A stretch of 64,000 nucleotides of DNA from Macrostomum hystrix (lineage: Eukaryota; Platyhelminthes; Macrostomidae), in assembly GCA_950097015.1 (NCBI GenBank), contig CATNEN010000011.1, forward strand, positions 1,178,001-1,242,000, read 5' to 3'. The position numbers and the translations under genes are program-made. Within the stretch, counting starts at the first letter, position 1. Every line of letters starts with the position of its first letter. Of this stretch, positions 10,176 through 21,930 are shown in pieces. Below the pieces are notes generated by a model that was not told where the DNA came from, searched no databases, and saw nothing but the letters and a program-made list of their open reading frames with translations.

Positions 10176-13100
10176 ATGGCCGCCAACAGCAAGCGCGACA
10201 ATGATCAGCTGGCTGACTCAAGCCAGAGCTACGAACCGGCTCTGAACCAAGCCTTCCGCGACCGTCTCAAACCGTGTCTCAACGCCATCGACTGCCTCCG
10301 AGCGCAGGGCCTGCAACGGGAAATCCGCCTGCCAGCCATTGCTGTCGTTGGCGACCAGTCGGTTGGCAAATCGTCGGTGCTGGAGGCAATCTCTGGCGTT
10401 GAATTTCCCCGCGGTCTGGGCATTGTGACCCGCTGTCCGCTGATGCTGAGCATGCGTAGCCGGCAGGATACCGGCTGGTCGGCCAAAATCAGGCGAGGCT
10501 GCTGACGCGATTTGGGCTGGAATTGATAGGGGTTGTGGGATGGGGGTTGGAAAAAGTTGGATTGGGGTTGGGTAAGGTTGGATAGGGGTTGGAAATGGTT
10601 TGATAGGGGTTGGAAACAGTTGGATAGGGGTTCGAAACAGTTGGATAGGGGTTGGGAAAAGATGGATAGGGGTTGGAAACAGTTGGATTGGGGTTGGGTA
10701 AGGTTGGATAGGGGTTGGGAAAAGATGATAGGGGTTGGAAACTGTTGGATAGGGGTTGGAAACTGTTGGATTGGGGTTGGGAAAAGTTGGATAGGGGTTG
10801 GAAACTGTTGGATAGGGGTTGGAAACAGTTGGATAGGGGTTCGAAACAGTTGGATAGGGGTTGGAAACAGTTGGATAGGGGTTGGAAACTGTTGGATAGG
10901 GGTTGGAAACAGTTGGATTGGGGTTGGGTAAGGTTGGATAGGGGTTGGAAACAGTTGGATTGGGGTTGGAAACAGTTGGATAGGGGTTGGGAAAAGATGG
11001 ATAGGGGTTGGAAACAGTTGGATTGGGGTTGGGAAAAGTTGGATAGGGGTTAGAAACAGTTGGATAGGGGCTGGAAACAGTGGGATAGGGGTTGGAAACA
11101 GTTGGATAGGGGCTGGAAACGATTTGATAGGGATTTTAAATCGGAAAGTTTTTCTAAAAGGGTTTGAACATTTTAAGATCGGGGCGAAAAATGAATGGTG
11201 CACCTGTGAATGCATAGTAGCATAAAAGAAAGATCTCACAAAGATTGTTGTGAGAAACTAAATAGGAGCTATAAAAAGCAGCAGTGGACTCTAAAAAATG
11301 CGAATTTCCAGCTGGAGAAGTTGCTCATTCTTTCTTCCTTCTTTCTACTTCGGTGCTAATTGCCAGGTATAAGACTAAGAGCGGTCAAGATCAAGAGAAA
11401 AGCCTCAAATCATCTATGGAAGTCGGTCAGGCGATTCGCGACGCCCAAAACGATATGACCAGCTCGCCGGGTGAAATCTCTGAGAATCTCATTGAACTGT
11501 GGGTGGAGAGTCCCGAGTCACCGGATCTGACACTGATTGACCTGCCGGGCATCGCCAGGTATGAGTCTGCTCAGTCTTAGGCCATAGAATTTACTTATTC
11601 TGTCCATTCTGTGGTTTAAGCTGTTCTAGAAGGTTAACTTGTCGTTTGAATATGTCCAGTTTTCCTTTGAATAGGTCCAGTTTTCCTTTGAATAGGTCCA
11701 GTTTTCCTTTGAATAGGTCCAGTTTTCCTTTGAATAGGTCCAGTTTTATTTTAAATATGTCCATTTTCCTTTGAATAGGTCCAGTTTTCCTTTGAATAGG
11801 TCCAGTTTTCCTTTGAATAGGTCCAGTTTTCCTTTGAATAGGTCCAGTTTTATTTTAAATATGTCCAGTTTTCTTTGAATAGGTCCAGTTTTCCTTTGAA
11901 TAGGTCCAGTTTTCCTTTGAATAGGTCCAGTTTTCCTTTGAATAGGTCCAGTTTTATTTTAAATATGTCCAGTTTTCTTTGAATAGGTCCAGTTTTCCTT
12001 TGAATAGGTCCAGTTTTCCTTTGAATAGGTCCATTTTTCCTTTGAATAGGTCCAGATTTATTTTAAATATGTCCATTTTCCTTTGAATAGGTCCAGTTTT
12101 CCTTTGAATAGGTCCATTTTTCCTTTGAATAGGTCCAGTTTTCCTTTGAAGAGGTCCAGTTTTATTTTAAATATGTCCAGTTTTCTTTGAATAGGTCCAG
12201 TTTTCCCTTGAATAGGTCCAGTTTTCCTCTAAATAGGTCCCATTTCCGGTTATGGTTATTTTAAAGCAATTTAAATGCAATTCAATTAAAAATGACTCGC
12301 GTAATTACTAGTAGGATACATGACTCTTCGTACGAGTATTCGTTTATGAGTTACGCACGAAGGCATCTCGCTGCCGCTATCAACTTAGATATTCAATCGA
12401 AAGCGGTGGAAGTGTGTCCAGCTTGACCAAGTCTCTCATTCTGAGCTATATCGAGAGGAAGGAGATCATCATTTTGGTCGTCATTCCCTGCCACGTTGAC
12501 ATCGAGACTGTGGAAGCTCTGTCTCTAGCGAAGGAGGTGGACCCGGAGTCGAAGCGTACAATCGGTGTTCTCACCTGTCCGGATCTGATCAACCCGGGCT
12601 CAGAGTCGGAAGTTCTGGCGCTGATGCGCAACCAGAAGATTCCGTTGAAGAAGGGCTACGTCTCCGTGAGGTGTCGCACCCCGCAGCAGCTGAAGGACAA
12701 CATGAGCCTGCAGCAGGCTAGCAAGGAGGAGGAAGTGTTCTTTAAGACCCACAAGCACTTTAAAGCTCTGGATAAGTTCGAGTACGGAACAAAGACTCTG
12801 GCAGTGAAGCTGAGCAGCGAACTGTACGAAGCAATCAAGCGAAACATTCCCGAGCTGATGAGGGAGATTCAGGTGAGGCGAAATGACAAGCTCATTTAGC
12901 AAGCTCAAACTTTCATTAAAACTTTGTTCTAATATCTCAGTAGCATCTAAGGAGTAACATCCCCAGTTCCAGTAACATCCCCAGTTCCAGTAGCATCCTC
13001 AGCTCCAGTAGCATCCTCAGTTCCAGTAGCATCCTCAGTTCCAGTAGCATCCTCAGTTCCAGTAGCATCCTCAGCTCCAGTAGCATCCTCAGTTCCAGTA

Positions 13101-16100
13101 GCATCCTCAGTTCCAGTAGCATCCTCAGTTCCGGTAGCATCCTCAGTTCCAGTAGCATCCTCAGTTCCAGTAGCATCCTCAGTTCCGGTAGCATCCTCAG
13201 TTCCAGTAGCATCCTCAGTTCCAGTAGCATCCTCAGTTCCAGTAGCATCCTCAGTTCCAGTAGCATCCTCAGTTCCAGTAACATCCTCAGTTCCAGTAGC
13301 ATCCTCAGTTCCAGTAGCATCCTCAGTTCCAGTAACATCCTCAATTCCAGTAACATCCTCAGTTCCAGTAGCATCCTCAGTTCCAGTAGCATCCTCAGTT
13401 CCAGTAGCATCCTCAGTTCCAGTAGCATCCTCAGTTCAAGTAACATCCTCAGCTCCAGTAGCATCCTCAGCTCCAGTAACATCCTCGGTTCCAGTAGCAT
13501 CCTCAGTTCCAGTAACATCCTCAGTTCCAGTAGCATCCTCAGCTCCAGTAACATCCTCGGTTCCAGTAGCATCCTCAGTTTCAGTAACATCCTCAGTTCC
13601 AGTAGCATCCTCAGTTCCAGTAACATCCTCAGTTCCAGTAACATCCTCGGTTCCATTAGCATCCTCAGTTCCAGTAACATCCTCAGTTCCAGTAGCATCC
13701 TCAGCTCCAGTAACATCCTCAGTTCCAGTAACATCCTCAGTTCCAGTAGCATCCTCAGTTCTAGTAGCATCCTCAGTTCCAGTAGCATCCTCAGTTCCAG
13801 TAACATCCTCAGTTTCAGTAACATCCTCAGTTCCAGTAGCATCCTCAGTTCCAGTAGCATCCTCAGTTCCAGTAGCATCCTCAGTTCCAGTAGCATCCTC
13901 AGTTCCAGTAGCATCCTCAGCTCCAGTAGCATCCTCAGTTCCAGTAGCATCCTCAGTTCCGGTAGCATCCTCAGTTCTAGTAGCATCCTCAGTTCCAGTA
14001 GCATCCTCAGTTCCAGTAGCATCCTCAGTTCCGGTAGCATCCTCAGTTCCAGTAGCATCCTCAGTTCCAGTAGCCAATTCCTATTGCTTTTTTTTGCTAA
14101 ATTTTCCAGGTAAAACGCGAAGAAATCTGCAAGCAGATTGAAGCCATGGGCTGTGGACCACCGGAATCTGATGTCGAGATGAAGCGCTTGCTAGCCAGGA
14201 TGCTGAACAAATTCACCACGGACTTCTTAAACGTGGCCACCGGAATGCACCGTCACGAGCCAGACAGGCTGTTCGGCCGCTGCCGCAAGCACTGGGAGAC
14301 TCTGGCCGACGAGATCGAGATGTGCGCCTTCTCCGACAGGACTGAAGGTTTGCTACCACCACAGTATGGACACTTTACTGGTGCTTCTTGTCGAACATTT
14401 GCCAGTTATCGTCAGGTACACATTTTTCTAAACGGCTCGTACAGACTACAAAAATTAAATTTCACGGGCCAATACATCATGATGTATCAAGATATACATC
14501 GAAGTATATATTATTTAATGCATGCACAAGTATCTTCGATGCATCCACAAGTATCTTCGATGCATCCACAATTGTATCTTCAATGCATCCACAAGTATCT
14601 TTGATGCATCCACAAGTATCTTCGATGCATCCACAATTGTATCTTCAATGCATCCACAAGTATCTTCGATGCATCCACAATTGTATCTTCAATGCATCCA
14701 CAAGTATCTTTGATGCATCCACAAGTATCTTCGATGCATCCACAAGTATCTTTGATGCATCCACAAGTATCTTTGATGCATCCACAAGTATCTTTGATGC
14801 ATCCACAAGTATCTTTGATGCATCCACAAGTATCTTCGATGCATCCACAAGTATCTTTGATGCATCCACAAGTATCTTCGATGCATCCACAATTGTATCT
14901 TCGATGCATCCACAAGTATCTTCAATGCATCCACAAGTATCTTTGATGCATCCACAAGTATCTTCGATGCATCCACAAGTATCTTTGATGCATCCACAAG
15001 TATCTTTGATGCATCCACAAGTATCTTTGATGCATCCACAAGTATCTTCGATGCATCCACAAGTATCTTCGATGCATCCACAAGTATCTTCGATGCATCC
15101 ACAAGTATCTTCAATGCATCCACAAGTATCTTTGATGCATCCACAAGTATCTTCGATGCATCCACAAGTATCTTTGATGCATCCACAAGTATCTTTGATG
15201 CATCCACAAGTATCTTCGATGCATCCACAAGTATCTTCGATGCATCCACAAGTATCTTCGATGCATCCACAAGTATCTTCAATGCATCCACAAGTATCTT
15301 TGATGCATCCACAAGTATCTTCGATGCATCCACAAGTATCTTTGATGCATCCACAAGTATCTTTGATGCATCCACAAGTATCTTCGATGCATCCACAATT
15401 GTATCTTCAATGCATCCACAAGTATCTTTGATGCATCCACAAGTATCTTCGATGCATCCACAAGTATCTTTGATGCATCCACAAGTATCTTTGATGCATC
15501 CACAAGTATCTTTGATGCATCCACAAGTATCTTTGATGCATCCACAATTGTATCTTCAATGCATCCACAAGTATCTTTGATGCATCCACAAGTATCTTCG
15601 ATGCATCCACAAGTATCTTTGATGCATCCACAAGTATCTTTGATGCATCCACAAGTATCTTCGATGCATCCACAAGTATCTTTGATGCATCCACAAGTAT
15701 CTTCGATGCATCCACAAGTATCTTTGATGCATCCACAAGTATCTTTGATGCATCCACAAGTATCTTTGATGCATCCACAAGTATCTTTGATGCATCCACA
15801 AGTATCTTCAATGCATCCACAAGTATCTTTGATGCATCCACAAGTATCTTCAATGCATCCACAATTATCTTTTTTACAAGTGCGTCTCGTTATCTCCAAT
15901 GAACTTTCGCACTCTGTTCGTGAATTCCGATTTCAGTGACAGCGATGTGGGAGGCCGCCAGGCAGGACATCGAACAGCAGAGAGGCTGCGAGCTGCCGGG
16001 CTTCGACAACGTGTACCCGGTGGTAGAGCGGCTCGTGCGCAACCACTTCCTCAAGCTGGTGCGCGAGCCCTGCAGTGCCTTCTTGGTCTCCGTCAACCAG

Positions 16101-17180
16101 GAGGTCGACGAGACGGTTCGGAACCTGGCCGACCTTGTTTTCAGTGACTACCCGTCCTTCAACCAGTTCATCAAGGAGGTGTGCGAAGGCATCAGGACGA
16201 GACAAGTCGATCTGGCCAGGGAGCAAATCAAGAACATCTTCACAGAGGAAGAGTTCGTCTTCACACATGACAGGATCTTTTTGATGGAAAAAGAGAGGTG
16301 AAATATTTATTTATTTATCTGTAAACCTAAACTCGGGGTGTGAGTGGCAGCGGGGTTAATGCGTCTGCCTCTCGCACCAAAGTCCCTGTGCTCGATTTCG
16401 TGGCGAGGAAGCATTTATTTTAGGGCACAGCTACGAAGAGAAGGCTTGGTTGCTTGTCGTGCAATTTACTCCCTCAAGGGCTAATCTAAAAGGCACAGTA
16501 AGAGTGTACACCGTCTGACGATGAGAGTAAGGGCAGATGTACACAAATGTGTGAATGTGTTCCTGCTTACGGTATGCGTGTGCGCTCCTGCGTCAGCGAA
16601 ATGGGGCAGAATTGCCTCCCCACATGCGGCCCGTACTCTCACCAAATGATGTACGATGGCCCGCAACCGTGCTGCTATTATACTTTTTTTATATTATTAA
16701 ACCGATACTCAAAGCGCCATTGTTTTATAGTTTCGCAATTCTTTTTGTAATAACTAATTCCTACGAATGAAACGTAAAATCTTAAGGCCCTACTGTGAGA
16801 AGCTTCGCTTGCGACAGAAGTGTCTTGAGGCTCAGGAGGGAAGCTATAATGACAGCCAAATCAGCAGCGAGCAACAGCCGGTGATGACCATTCAGGAGAC
16901 TGTCGAGTGCAACACGCGTCGAGTTCTAGACGGAGCCGAGGCCTACATCCGGGTGTCTGTCCGGCGCCTGCAGGACACGGTCACCATTGCTGTCATACAC
17001 TACATGCTGCACAATATGGCCGAGAAGCTGCGTGAGTCGCTCATCATTCTCGTCACCGACCCGCAGCCCCTGTTTGACAAGCTGCGCGAGGAGAATCCCC
17101 TGATCGGTGCCAGACGACGTAATCTGGTTGACCGCATGGAGAAGCTGGCAGCGGCTGAGCAGGAGATCGCCAGGTTCTGA
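10176..17180 (+). CDS. Mx-family dynamin-like GTPase, complete, six exons
   Basis: Exons 10176-10492, 11367-11558, 12389-12872, 14110-14347, 15937-16297 and 16787-17180 join in frame to 661 aa, the same size as vertebrate Mx proteins. Mx proteins are dynamin-superfamily large GTPases that self-assemble and, in vertebrates, restrict viruses. Visible motifs are [20 protein letters not shown] (G1, residues 59-67), [15 protein letters not shown] (G3, 164-167), then [30 protein letters not shown] (G4, 232-235; quoted here only as family landmarks), a stalk with [19 protein letters not shown], and a C-terminal GTPase effector domain. There is no pleckstrin or proline-rich domain, which separates it from classical dynamins. 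The G4 lysine is replaced by cysteine (TCPD). Intron 1 uses a GC donor. Every intron except the fifth is mostly minisatellite; the fifth carries a SINE. Immune function in this animal is inference. Confidence 0.9.
10530..11130. repeat. G-rich 21-bp minisatellite in Mx intron 1
   Basis: About 28 units with core ttggataggggttggaaaca and variants ending in gttgggtaagg. It fills the GC-AG intron 10493-11366. Runs of GGGG, GG and GGG on the coding strand could form G-quadruplexes in the pre-mRNA. Confidence 0.92.
11655..12240. repeat. 21-bp minisatellite in Mx intron 2
   Basis: About 27 units with core tttgaataggtccagttttc, interspersed with a variant ttttaaatatgtccag that recurs every five or six units, giving a higher-order repeat of about 100-130 bp. 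Located inside intron 11559-12388. Confidence 0.9.
12945..14075. repeat. 18-bp minisatellite in Mx intron 3
   Basis: About 62 units with core ttccagtagcatcctcag, the largest array by copy number. It contains two acceptor-like AG strings per unit (tccag, ctcag). The real acceptor is attttccag at 14101-14109, outside the array. Long minus-strand frames here are repeat artefacts. Confidence 0.93.
14515..15868. repeat. 21-bp minisatellite in Mx intron 4
   Basis: About 64 units of tatctttgatgcatccacaa with alternating tttgatg, ttcgatg and ttcaatg subtypes, plus longer units carrying an extra caattgtatct. It fills intron 14348-15936. The unit contains atgcat, so starts are frequent and open frames occur on both strands; none is a credible protein. 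Confidence 0.93.
16335..16697 (+). mobile_element. tRNA-derived SINE in Mx intron 5 (SINE family A)
   Basis: The head resembles a tRNA gene: gtggcagcggggttaatgcg (A-box-like) and ctgtgctcgatttcg (decayed B box). The body, gaagagaaggcttgg ... ttgtcgtgcaattta ... gtgagagtgtacac-like, is shared with copies at 48494-48670 and 62931-63237. It is flanked by similar 13-bp strings at 16322-16334 (taaacctaaactc) and 16698-16710 (taaaccgatactc), which look like a decayed target-site duplication. Confidence 0.8.
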
Positions 17181-17864
17181 ATGTGTCTGATGAAGCTCGT
17201 GGACAAAGTTCAAGTCATGAACATGCGACATTTATTCTTATTATAAAATTTTTGTTATTTTATAAATTCAATATGCCAGTATTAACACCAATGCTTTCCA
17301 AGTTATTTTAGCCCGTTTGATAATTTAATACTCGTAATTTAGACACTTGATATTTAATGCGCGCTCTAAGCAACAACAAGCACTTTTATCTACTCATGGC
17401 TCGTACTCAACGATAACTTAGTATATATATTTTTAGCTGACACATTTTGTTGAAAATGCTAAATGAATTAAATTACAGTACTAACTACCCAAAAAGCGTT
17501 GCACATATTTTAACGCATCTCTTGTAAAAATAGTTACGTTCACACTGCTCGTTCACACTGCTATCACCATTCACATAAAATTTTATAACTAATCTTTATA
17601 TAAACATCTTTAAGATGTACGAGTAACATGGCAGTGTGAACGAGCCTTAATACAAGCTAGCTAACATCGAAGTACAATATCGCTTTTTAAGTGTATTTTG
17701 AGCCGTCAAAATACGAGTACTAAACCTTTTTCTTCCGTTTTGCTACCAGGGGGTTCCTGCAGAATTTTTTATTGCACCCTGCAGAGACTTCAAAGAAGTT
17801 TAACATAAAAATGTGAAATTAGCAGTGCTGATTAGCATGCGCGGGTAGAAAAAAAAGGGCATCT
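17181..17864. other. 3' flank of the Mx gene
   Basis: AT-rich sequence after the Mx stop codon. Two short imperfect repeats of gttcacactgct occur near 17535-17565. No gene or element recognised. Confidence 0.4.
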
Positions 17865-18775
17865 GTCCAGAGTGGCACTTCATGCAGTGCGTCATTTGTC
17901 CGACCCTTCAGTCTTCAGTCTAGAGTGGTACTTTATGCAGTGCGTCATTTGTCCGACCCTTCAGTCTTCAGTCCAGAGTGGTACTTCGTGCAGTGCGTCA
18001 TTTGTCCGACCCTTCAGTCTTCAGTCTAGAGTGGCACTTCGTGCAGTGCGTCATTTGTCCGACCCTTCAGTCTTCAGTCTAGAGTGGCACTTCGTGCAGT
18101 GCGTCATTTGTCTGGCCCTTCAGTCTTCAGTCTAGAGTGGCACTTTATGCAGTGCGTCATTTGTCCGACCCTTCAGTCTTCAGTCCAGAGTGGTACTTCG
18201 TGCAGTGCGTCATTTGTCCGACCCTTCAGTCTTCAGTCTAGAGTGGCACTTCGTGCAGTGCGTCATTTGTCCGACCCTTCAGTCTTCAGTCTAGAGTGGT
18301 ACTTCGTGCAGTGCGTCATTTGTCCGACCCTTCAGTCTTCAGTCTAGAGTGGTACTTAGTGCAGTGCGTCATTTGTCCGACCCTTCAGTCTTCAGTCTAG
18401 AGTGGCACTTCGTGCAGTGCGTCATTTGTCCGACCCTTCAGTCTTCAGTCTAGAGTGGCACTTCGTGCAGTGCGTCATTTGTCCGACCCTTCAGTCTTCA
18501 GTCTAGAGTGGTACTTAGTGCAGTGTGTCATTTGTCTGGCCCTTCAGTCTTCAGTCTAGAGTGGCACTTCATGCAGTGTGTCATTTGTCCGACCCTTCAG
18601 TCTTCAGTCTAGAGTGGCACTTCATGCAGTGTGTCATTTGTCCGACCCTTCAGTCTTCAGTCTAGAGTGGCACTTCATGCAGTGTGTCATTTGTCCGACC
18701 CTTCAGTCTTCAGTCTAGAGTGGCACTTCATGCAGTGTGTCATTTGTCTGACCCTTCAGTCATCTGTCCAGAGTG
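17865..18775. repeat. 53-bp minisatellite
   Basis: About 17 well-conserved units of 53 bp, with core cttcagtcttcagtctagag then tggcacttcgtgcagtgcg. Because 53 is not a multiple of three the frame rotates, so only fragments of about 87 codons open. Intergenic between the Mx gene and the small ORF at 19159. Confidence 0.92.
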
Positions 18776-19158
18776 CATTGCACTTGATGTAGTGTTTCAT
18801 TGTCCTACATCGTTTCGTTATCGTATTCGTAATCGTAAACGATTTTTGGCTTGTCTAATTTTATTAATTATTCAGTGAAATTTTATTGTAAGTGGACTGT
18901 ATTTGAAGCTAAACTTCCCTTATTTAATTTATCTATGAATAAGATATGAAGTAAGTTGTGCTATAGTCAGTGAGGGAAATTTCTGAAAATCTATTAATTA
19001 ATTAAGATCAACTTTACAGCTGCAGGGCTAATTACGCTTGTCAAGTAGATGACATTGGGGAAAGTCAATTTAAAGCGCATTGAATAGCACTGATCAGTAG
19101 GCGAGGCATTCTACTTAAAGAACTCTAGACCTGAAAGAAAGCTTTGTTGCAGTGGAAA

Positions 19159-19461
19159 ATGGCTGTAACTCAACAGCAGGCAGCTAAGTGGTTCGGGAAT
19201 CCGCCATTTCGTTGCTCCTTTAAGTTTCTCAGCCAGCGACTACCGGAATTGAACAGAAAATCTGGCGACGTCGATGCCGTCAGTTCGTTCACCTCTGAAG
19301 AGGAGCTACAGTCAGTGTGCGGCAGTGACGCTCTTCAGCAGGAGCTGATGGACGCCGAGAGTCTAGTACCGTCTGGTTCCCTGGACTTCCAGCTGACCAT
19401 GCAAAGAATTGGTTGGCGATACGCTAAGGACAAGGGATGCTACGTGCGCCTCACACCTTGA
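19159..19461 (+). CDS. Hypothetical 100-aa protein or terminal exon
   Basis: An ATG-started frame of 100 codons with codon use like the nearby real exons (MAVTQQQAAKWFGNPPF at the start, RYAKDKGCYVRLTP at the end). The start lies 6 bases after an acceptor-like ttgttgcag, so this is either a trans-spliced single-exon gene or the last exon of a gene whose other exons I could not find. I recognise no family. There is no signal peptide or membrane segment; the middle is acidic and serine-rich. Confidence 0.45.
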   Translation: MAVTQQQAAKWFGNPPFRCSFKFLSQRLPELNRKSGDVDAVSSFTSEEELQSVCGSDALQQELMDAESLVPSGSLDFQLTMQRIGWRYAKDKGCYVRLTP

Positions 19462-19743
19462 CTAATTGTTTTTTATTGACCTTGAGAATTGTATAGTACG
19501 CCCTGTTACTTAAGTCACTTAATTAACGTAAAACGATAAAGGCCAACTCACTTTTTGAAAATTATAAACTACCTCAACAATTCATTGGGTTTAATGAAAG
19601 ATATTAGCTTTTCGACGGCTGACGTTACTTTGAGCAGACCGTTTCTGTTTTGACTTTCTGCAAATTGTTTGATTAACAAAGCTATAAAAATGTTTAGCGA
19701 TTAACTCAAACGAATTTAAATTTCGGTATGATGCCTAGACGAC

Positions 19744-20230
19744 TAAAGTACTACAGTAACAACACTATAGTGGTGCTTGTGTGCAAGAGGACCGTGCGCG
19801 ACGTTAGGCCTTGCTTGGGCAGCACTGGAGTCATTTGCCCAGTCTCGACCGCTTGGTGGTCTTAGCCCTGTACGTTGATAGAAGGCCACGTTTGAGACCC
19901 GCTCCGAACTATTGATGCCAAAAGCGGCGCGCAATTTTTCAGCCTGGTAAAGCAAGACCGTCTCGACATCGCGGCCACGAATTAAGTCTGGTGGGGAGGC
20001 GGTCCTGCGCAGTGTCGCGAGCGATGCGAAGGAGATCGTTGTAGGGGTGAGGTGTCAGGTCCCATCGTGCACACGGAATAATATGCTGCAAAGAGCCCTT
20101 ACAAGAAGTCTTGCTGCTCACCCTGCAGGGAACGTTGCGCCGAGGGCAGGGGAGAACATGCGCTACGTGGAAGGTCTGCTAGCAGTTGCCGGGATCAGCG
20201 AACACTTGCAGATGTAGGTGAGCGCGATTG
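19744..20230 (-). mobile_element. Decayed non-LTR retrotransposon fragment (RT C-terminal region)
   Basis: The minus strand reads LRAAFGINSSERVSNVAFYQ followed by RTGLRPPS, which resembles the segment after the palm of LINE reverse transcriptases (GI..DRV.N...Y.RTG.RPLS). Stops and frame changes interrupt it. It is a relic, not a gene. Confidence 0.4.
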
Positions 20231-20660
20231 GGAGCTTCAGGAAGCTAGTAGTTGATTGGAATGTGCTTTTCTGAGATCACTCACAAAATAAATTTACGTT
20301 TTTTCTTGCTGTGAAGTGTTTTTTGCACTGTTGTTGTTTAAACGCGTATAAGAGCAGACTAACTATTTCAAACGTGAATAGTTTTTAATTAAGAATTAAA
20401 ACTAGAATTAAAACTATTAAATTTAAGAATTAAAACTATACTATTATTATAACTACTACTATTATTATTAATACTTTTGGGACTATATTGGTAATGACTA
20501 TAGTTTCATCGATTGTGGTTCAAAATTAAACATCTACATGGAAGGTTTTTCTTATTTTAGTGCACAAAGATAGAACTTACTTATCAGCTTCTATCAATTC
20601 GATGATAGGCCCTAATATTTGAATAGTTAATAATTTTTAGATATGGATTTATAGAAAATC
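20231..20660. other. AT-rich intergenic stretch
   Basis: Simple-sequence-like region with runs of attaaaactat and tattattat. No gene recognised. Confidence 0.4.
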
Positions 20661-20668
20661 GGTACCTG

Positions 20669-21125
20669 GACACTTCGTCATCTTACAAGTTACAACTTCA
20701 CATCCAGATGACGATCTGTCCAATATCTCAGGGTGGATGACGAAGAGACTTAGACTTGCACGGACACTTCGTCTTCTATAAAACAAAAGTTTTTGAAGTT
20801 AAAACAGAACACCCCTCCCCACCCCTCCTCACATCGTGTTGGCACCTATCTTTCAACTATTATATTGAAATCAGTTATGACACACACCTCTTTTTGACAA
20901 TTTAGAGTGTGAAGTGTGTTCACACCACTGCACCACCACCCCACACTCACTTTATTGATGACGAACTTGATTGCTTGTTATTAGGCCCTAGTAGATGATA
21001 AACCGACCAAACTTTAAAGCATACCAATTGGCTGAATGACGAAGTGTCCTACCTTCCAAGTGGATGACGAAGTTGTAAGATGACGAAGTTGTAAGATGAC
21101 GAAGTCATGACGAATTTGTAAGATG
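20669..21125. mobile_element. Inverted-repeat-bounded segment with cttcgtcatc motifs
   Basis: The 17-bp string acttcgtcatcttacaa at 20672-20688 recurs in inverted orientation twice, at 21073-21089 and 21089-21105, and shorter gatgacgaag copies lie nearby. This suggests a small non-autonomous DNA element of about 450 bp with repeated subterminal motifs. No coding capacity and no clear target duplication. Confidence 0.4.
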
Positions 21126-21129
21126 AGAA

Positions 21130-21264
21130 GCACCTAGTGATGTGCATAGCATAGGCATAGGCTCAGCTAACAAAAAATAGCACTTGTAGACCAGATAAAG
21201 GGATGCACTTACTGACTTACAGTTAGCTATGCAGCTATGAAAAGCTATGCACATCACTAGGTGC
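21130..21264. mobile_element. MITE with perfect 21-bp terminal inverted repeats
   Basis: The left end gcacctagtgatgtgcatag (21130-21150 in full) is the exact reverse complement of 21244-21264. The arms continue with mismatches for about 43 bp each side, so the 135-bp element can fold almost completely. The inner tagtgatgtgca resembles hAT-type termini, but I cannot see a matching 8-bp target duplication. Confidence 0.75.
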
Positions 21265-21930
21265 AATGAATCAATGGTATTTTAGTAGGCCTACTTATAG
21301 TTACAGGGCAGTAGGCATTCTGGTCCCAGTCAGTGCTTTTTGCCTTTTTGGTAGGCCTATGCCTGTTTATTTTATTCTAATACAATATGTCAATAGTAAT
21401 AATATGGCTTAGTAATAATTTTAATAAACATGAAACCTTTTTTCAGAGAACCTTTGTGCTAATTATGTAATCTCCTTCTTTGGAGGTTGGCTGGTATAGA
21501 GTTAGGCCTATTTTAGATTTTTAACCATATTTTTGGCTATAAAACTTAACTTTTGATTGAGATTTTAAGAGAGTTTCTGGAGAGTTTTAATGACAATGTT
21601 TATTTTTATCAACATTTTCTAGTTGAAATTTACTTAATTGTAACAATCTACCAAACATGACAATGAATGGCTAATATCTTGGCCAACCCTACTGTTCATC
21701 AATTTATTTTTTGTGCCAAATATAAGCATACATTGATATAGTTTTTTTAATCATTTTTTAGATCTGGTAATTTTAATGTTTTTCTAATTAGCTAACAGGG
21801 TTCTTGTTTGAGGCAACAAATCTATCTTATTCCTATAAAAAGAACCAACTTCATTAACCATACAACCAAAAAGCTGGACCAAAGACAGTATTTGGTAGGT
21901 CTACAGAAATGCATAGAATCTCCTTCCCTA
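21265..21930. other. Intergenic, no feature seen
   Basis: AT-rich, between the small palindromic element and the Helitron left end. Nothing recognised. Confidence 0.4.

Noticed and set aside
10533..11130. Interstitial telomere repeat
   Set aside because: Although G-rich, the 21-bp unit does not contain tandem TTAGGG.
12937..14077. Long minus-strand ORFs (373 and 213 codons) of repeated LRMLLE or TGTEDA
   Set aside because: They are translations of the 18-bp intron array in several frames. They have no unique sequence and lie antisense to a well-supported intron.
14388..15899. Many overlapping ORFs on both strands in the 21-bp array
   Set aside because: They arise from a repeat without stops. 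The array is bounded by real splice sites of the Mx-like gene.
16335..16420. Functional tRNA gene
   Set aside because: A- and B-box-like strings are present, but the cloverleaf is not complete and a SINE body follows. The same holds for 63160-63237 and 61920-61985.
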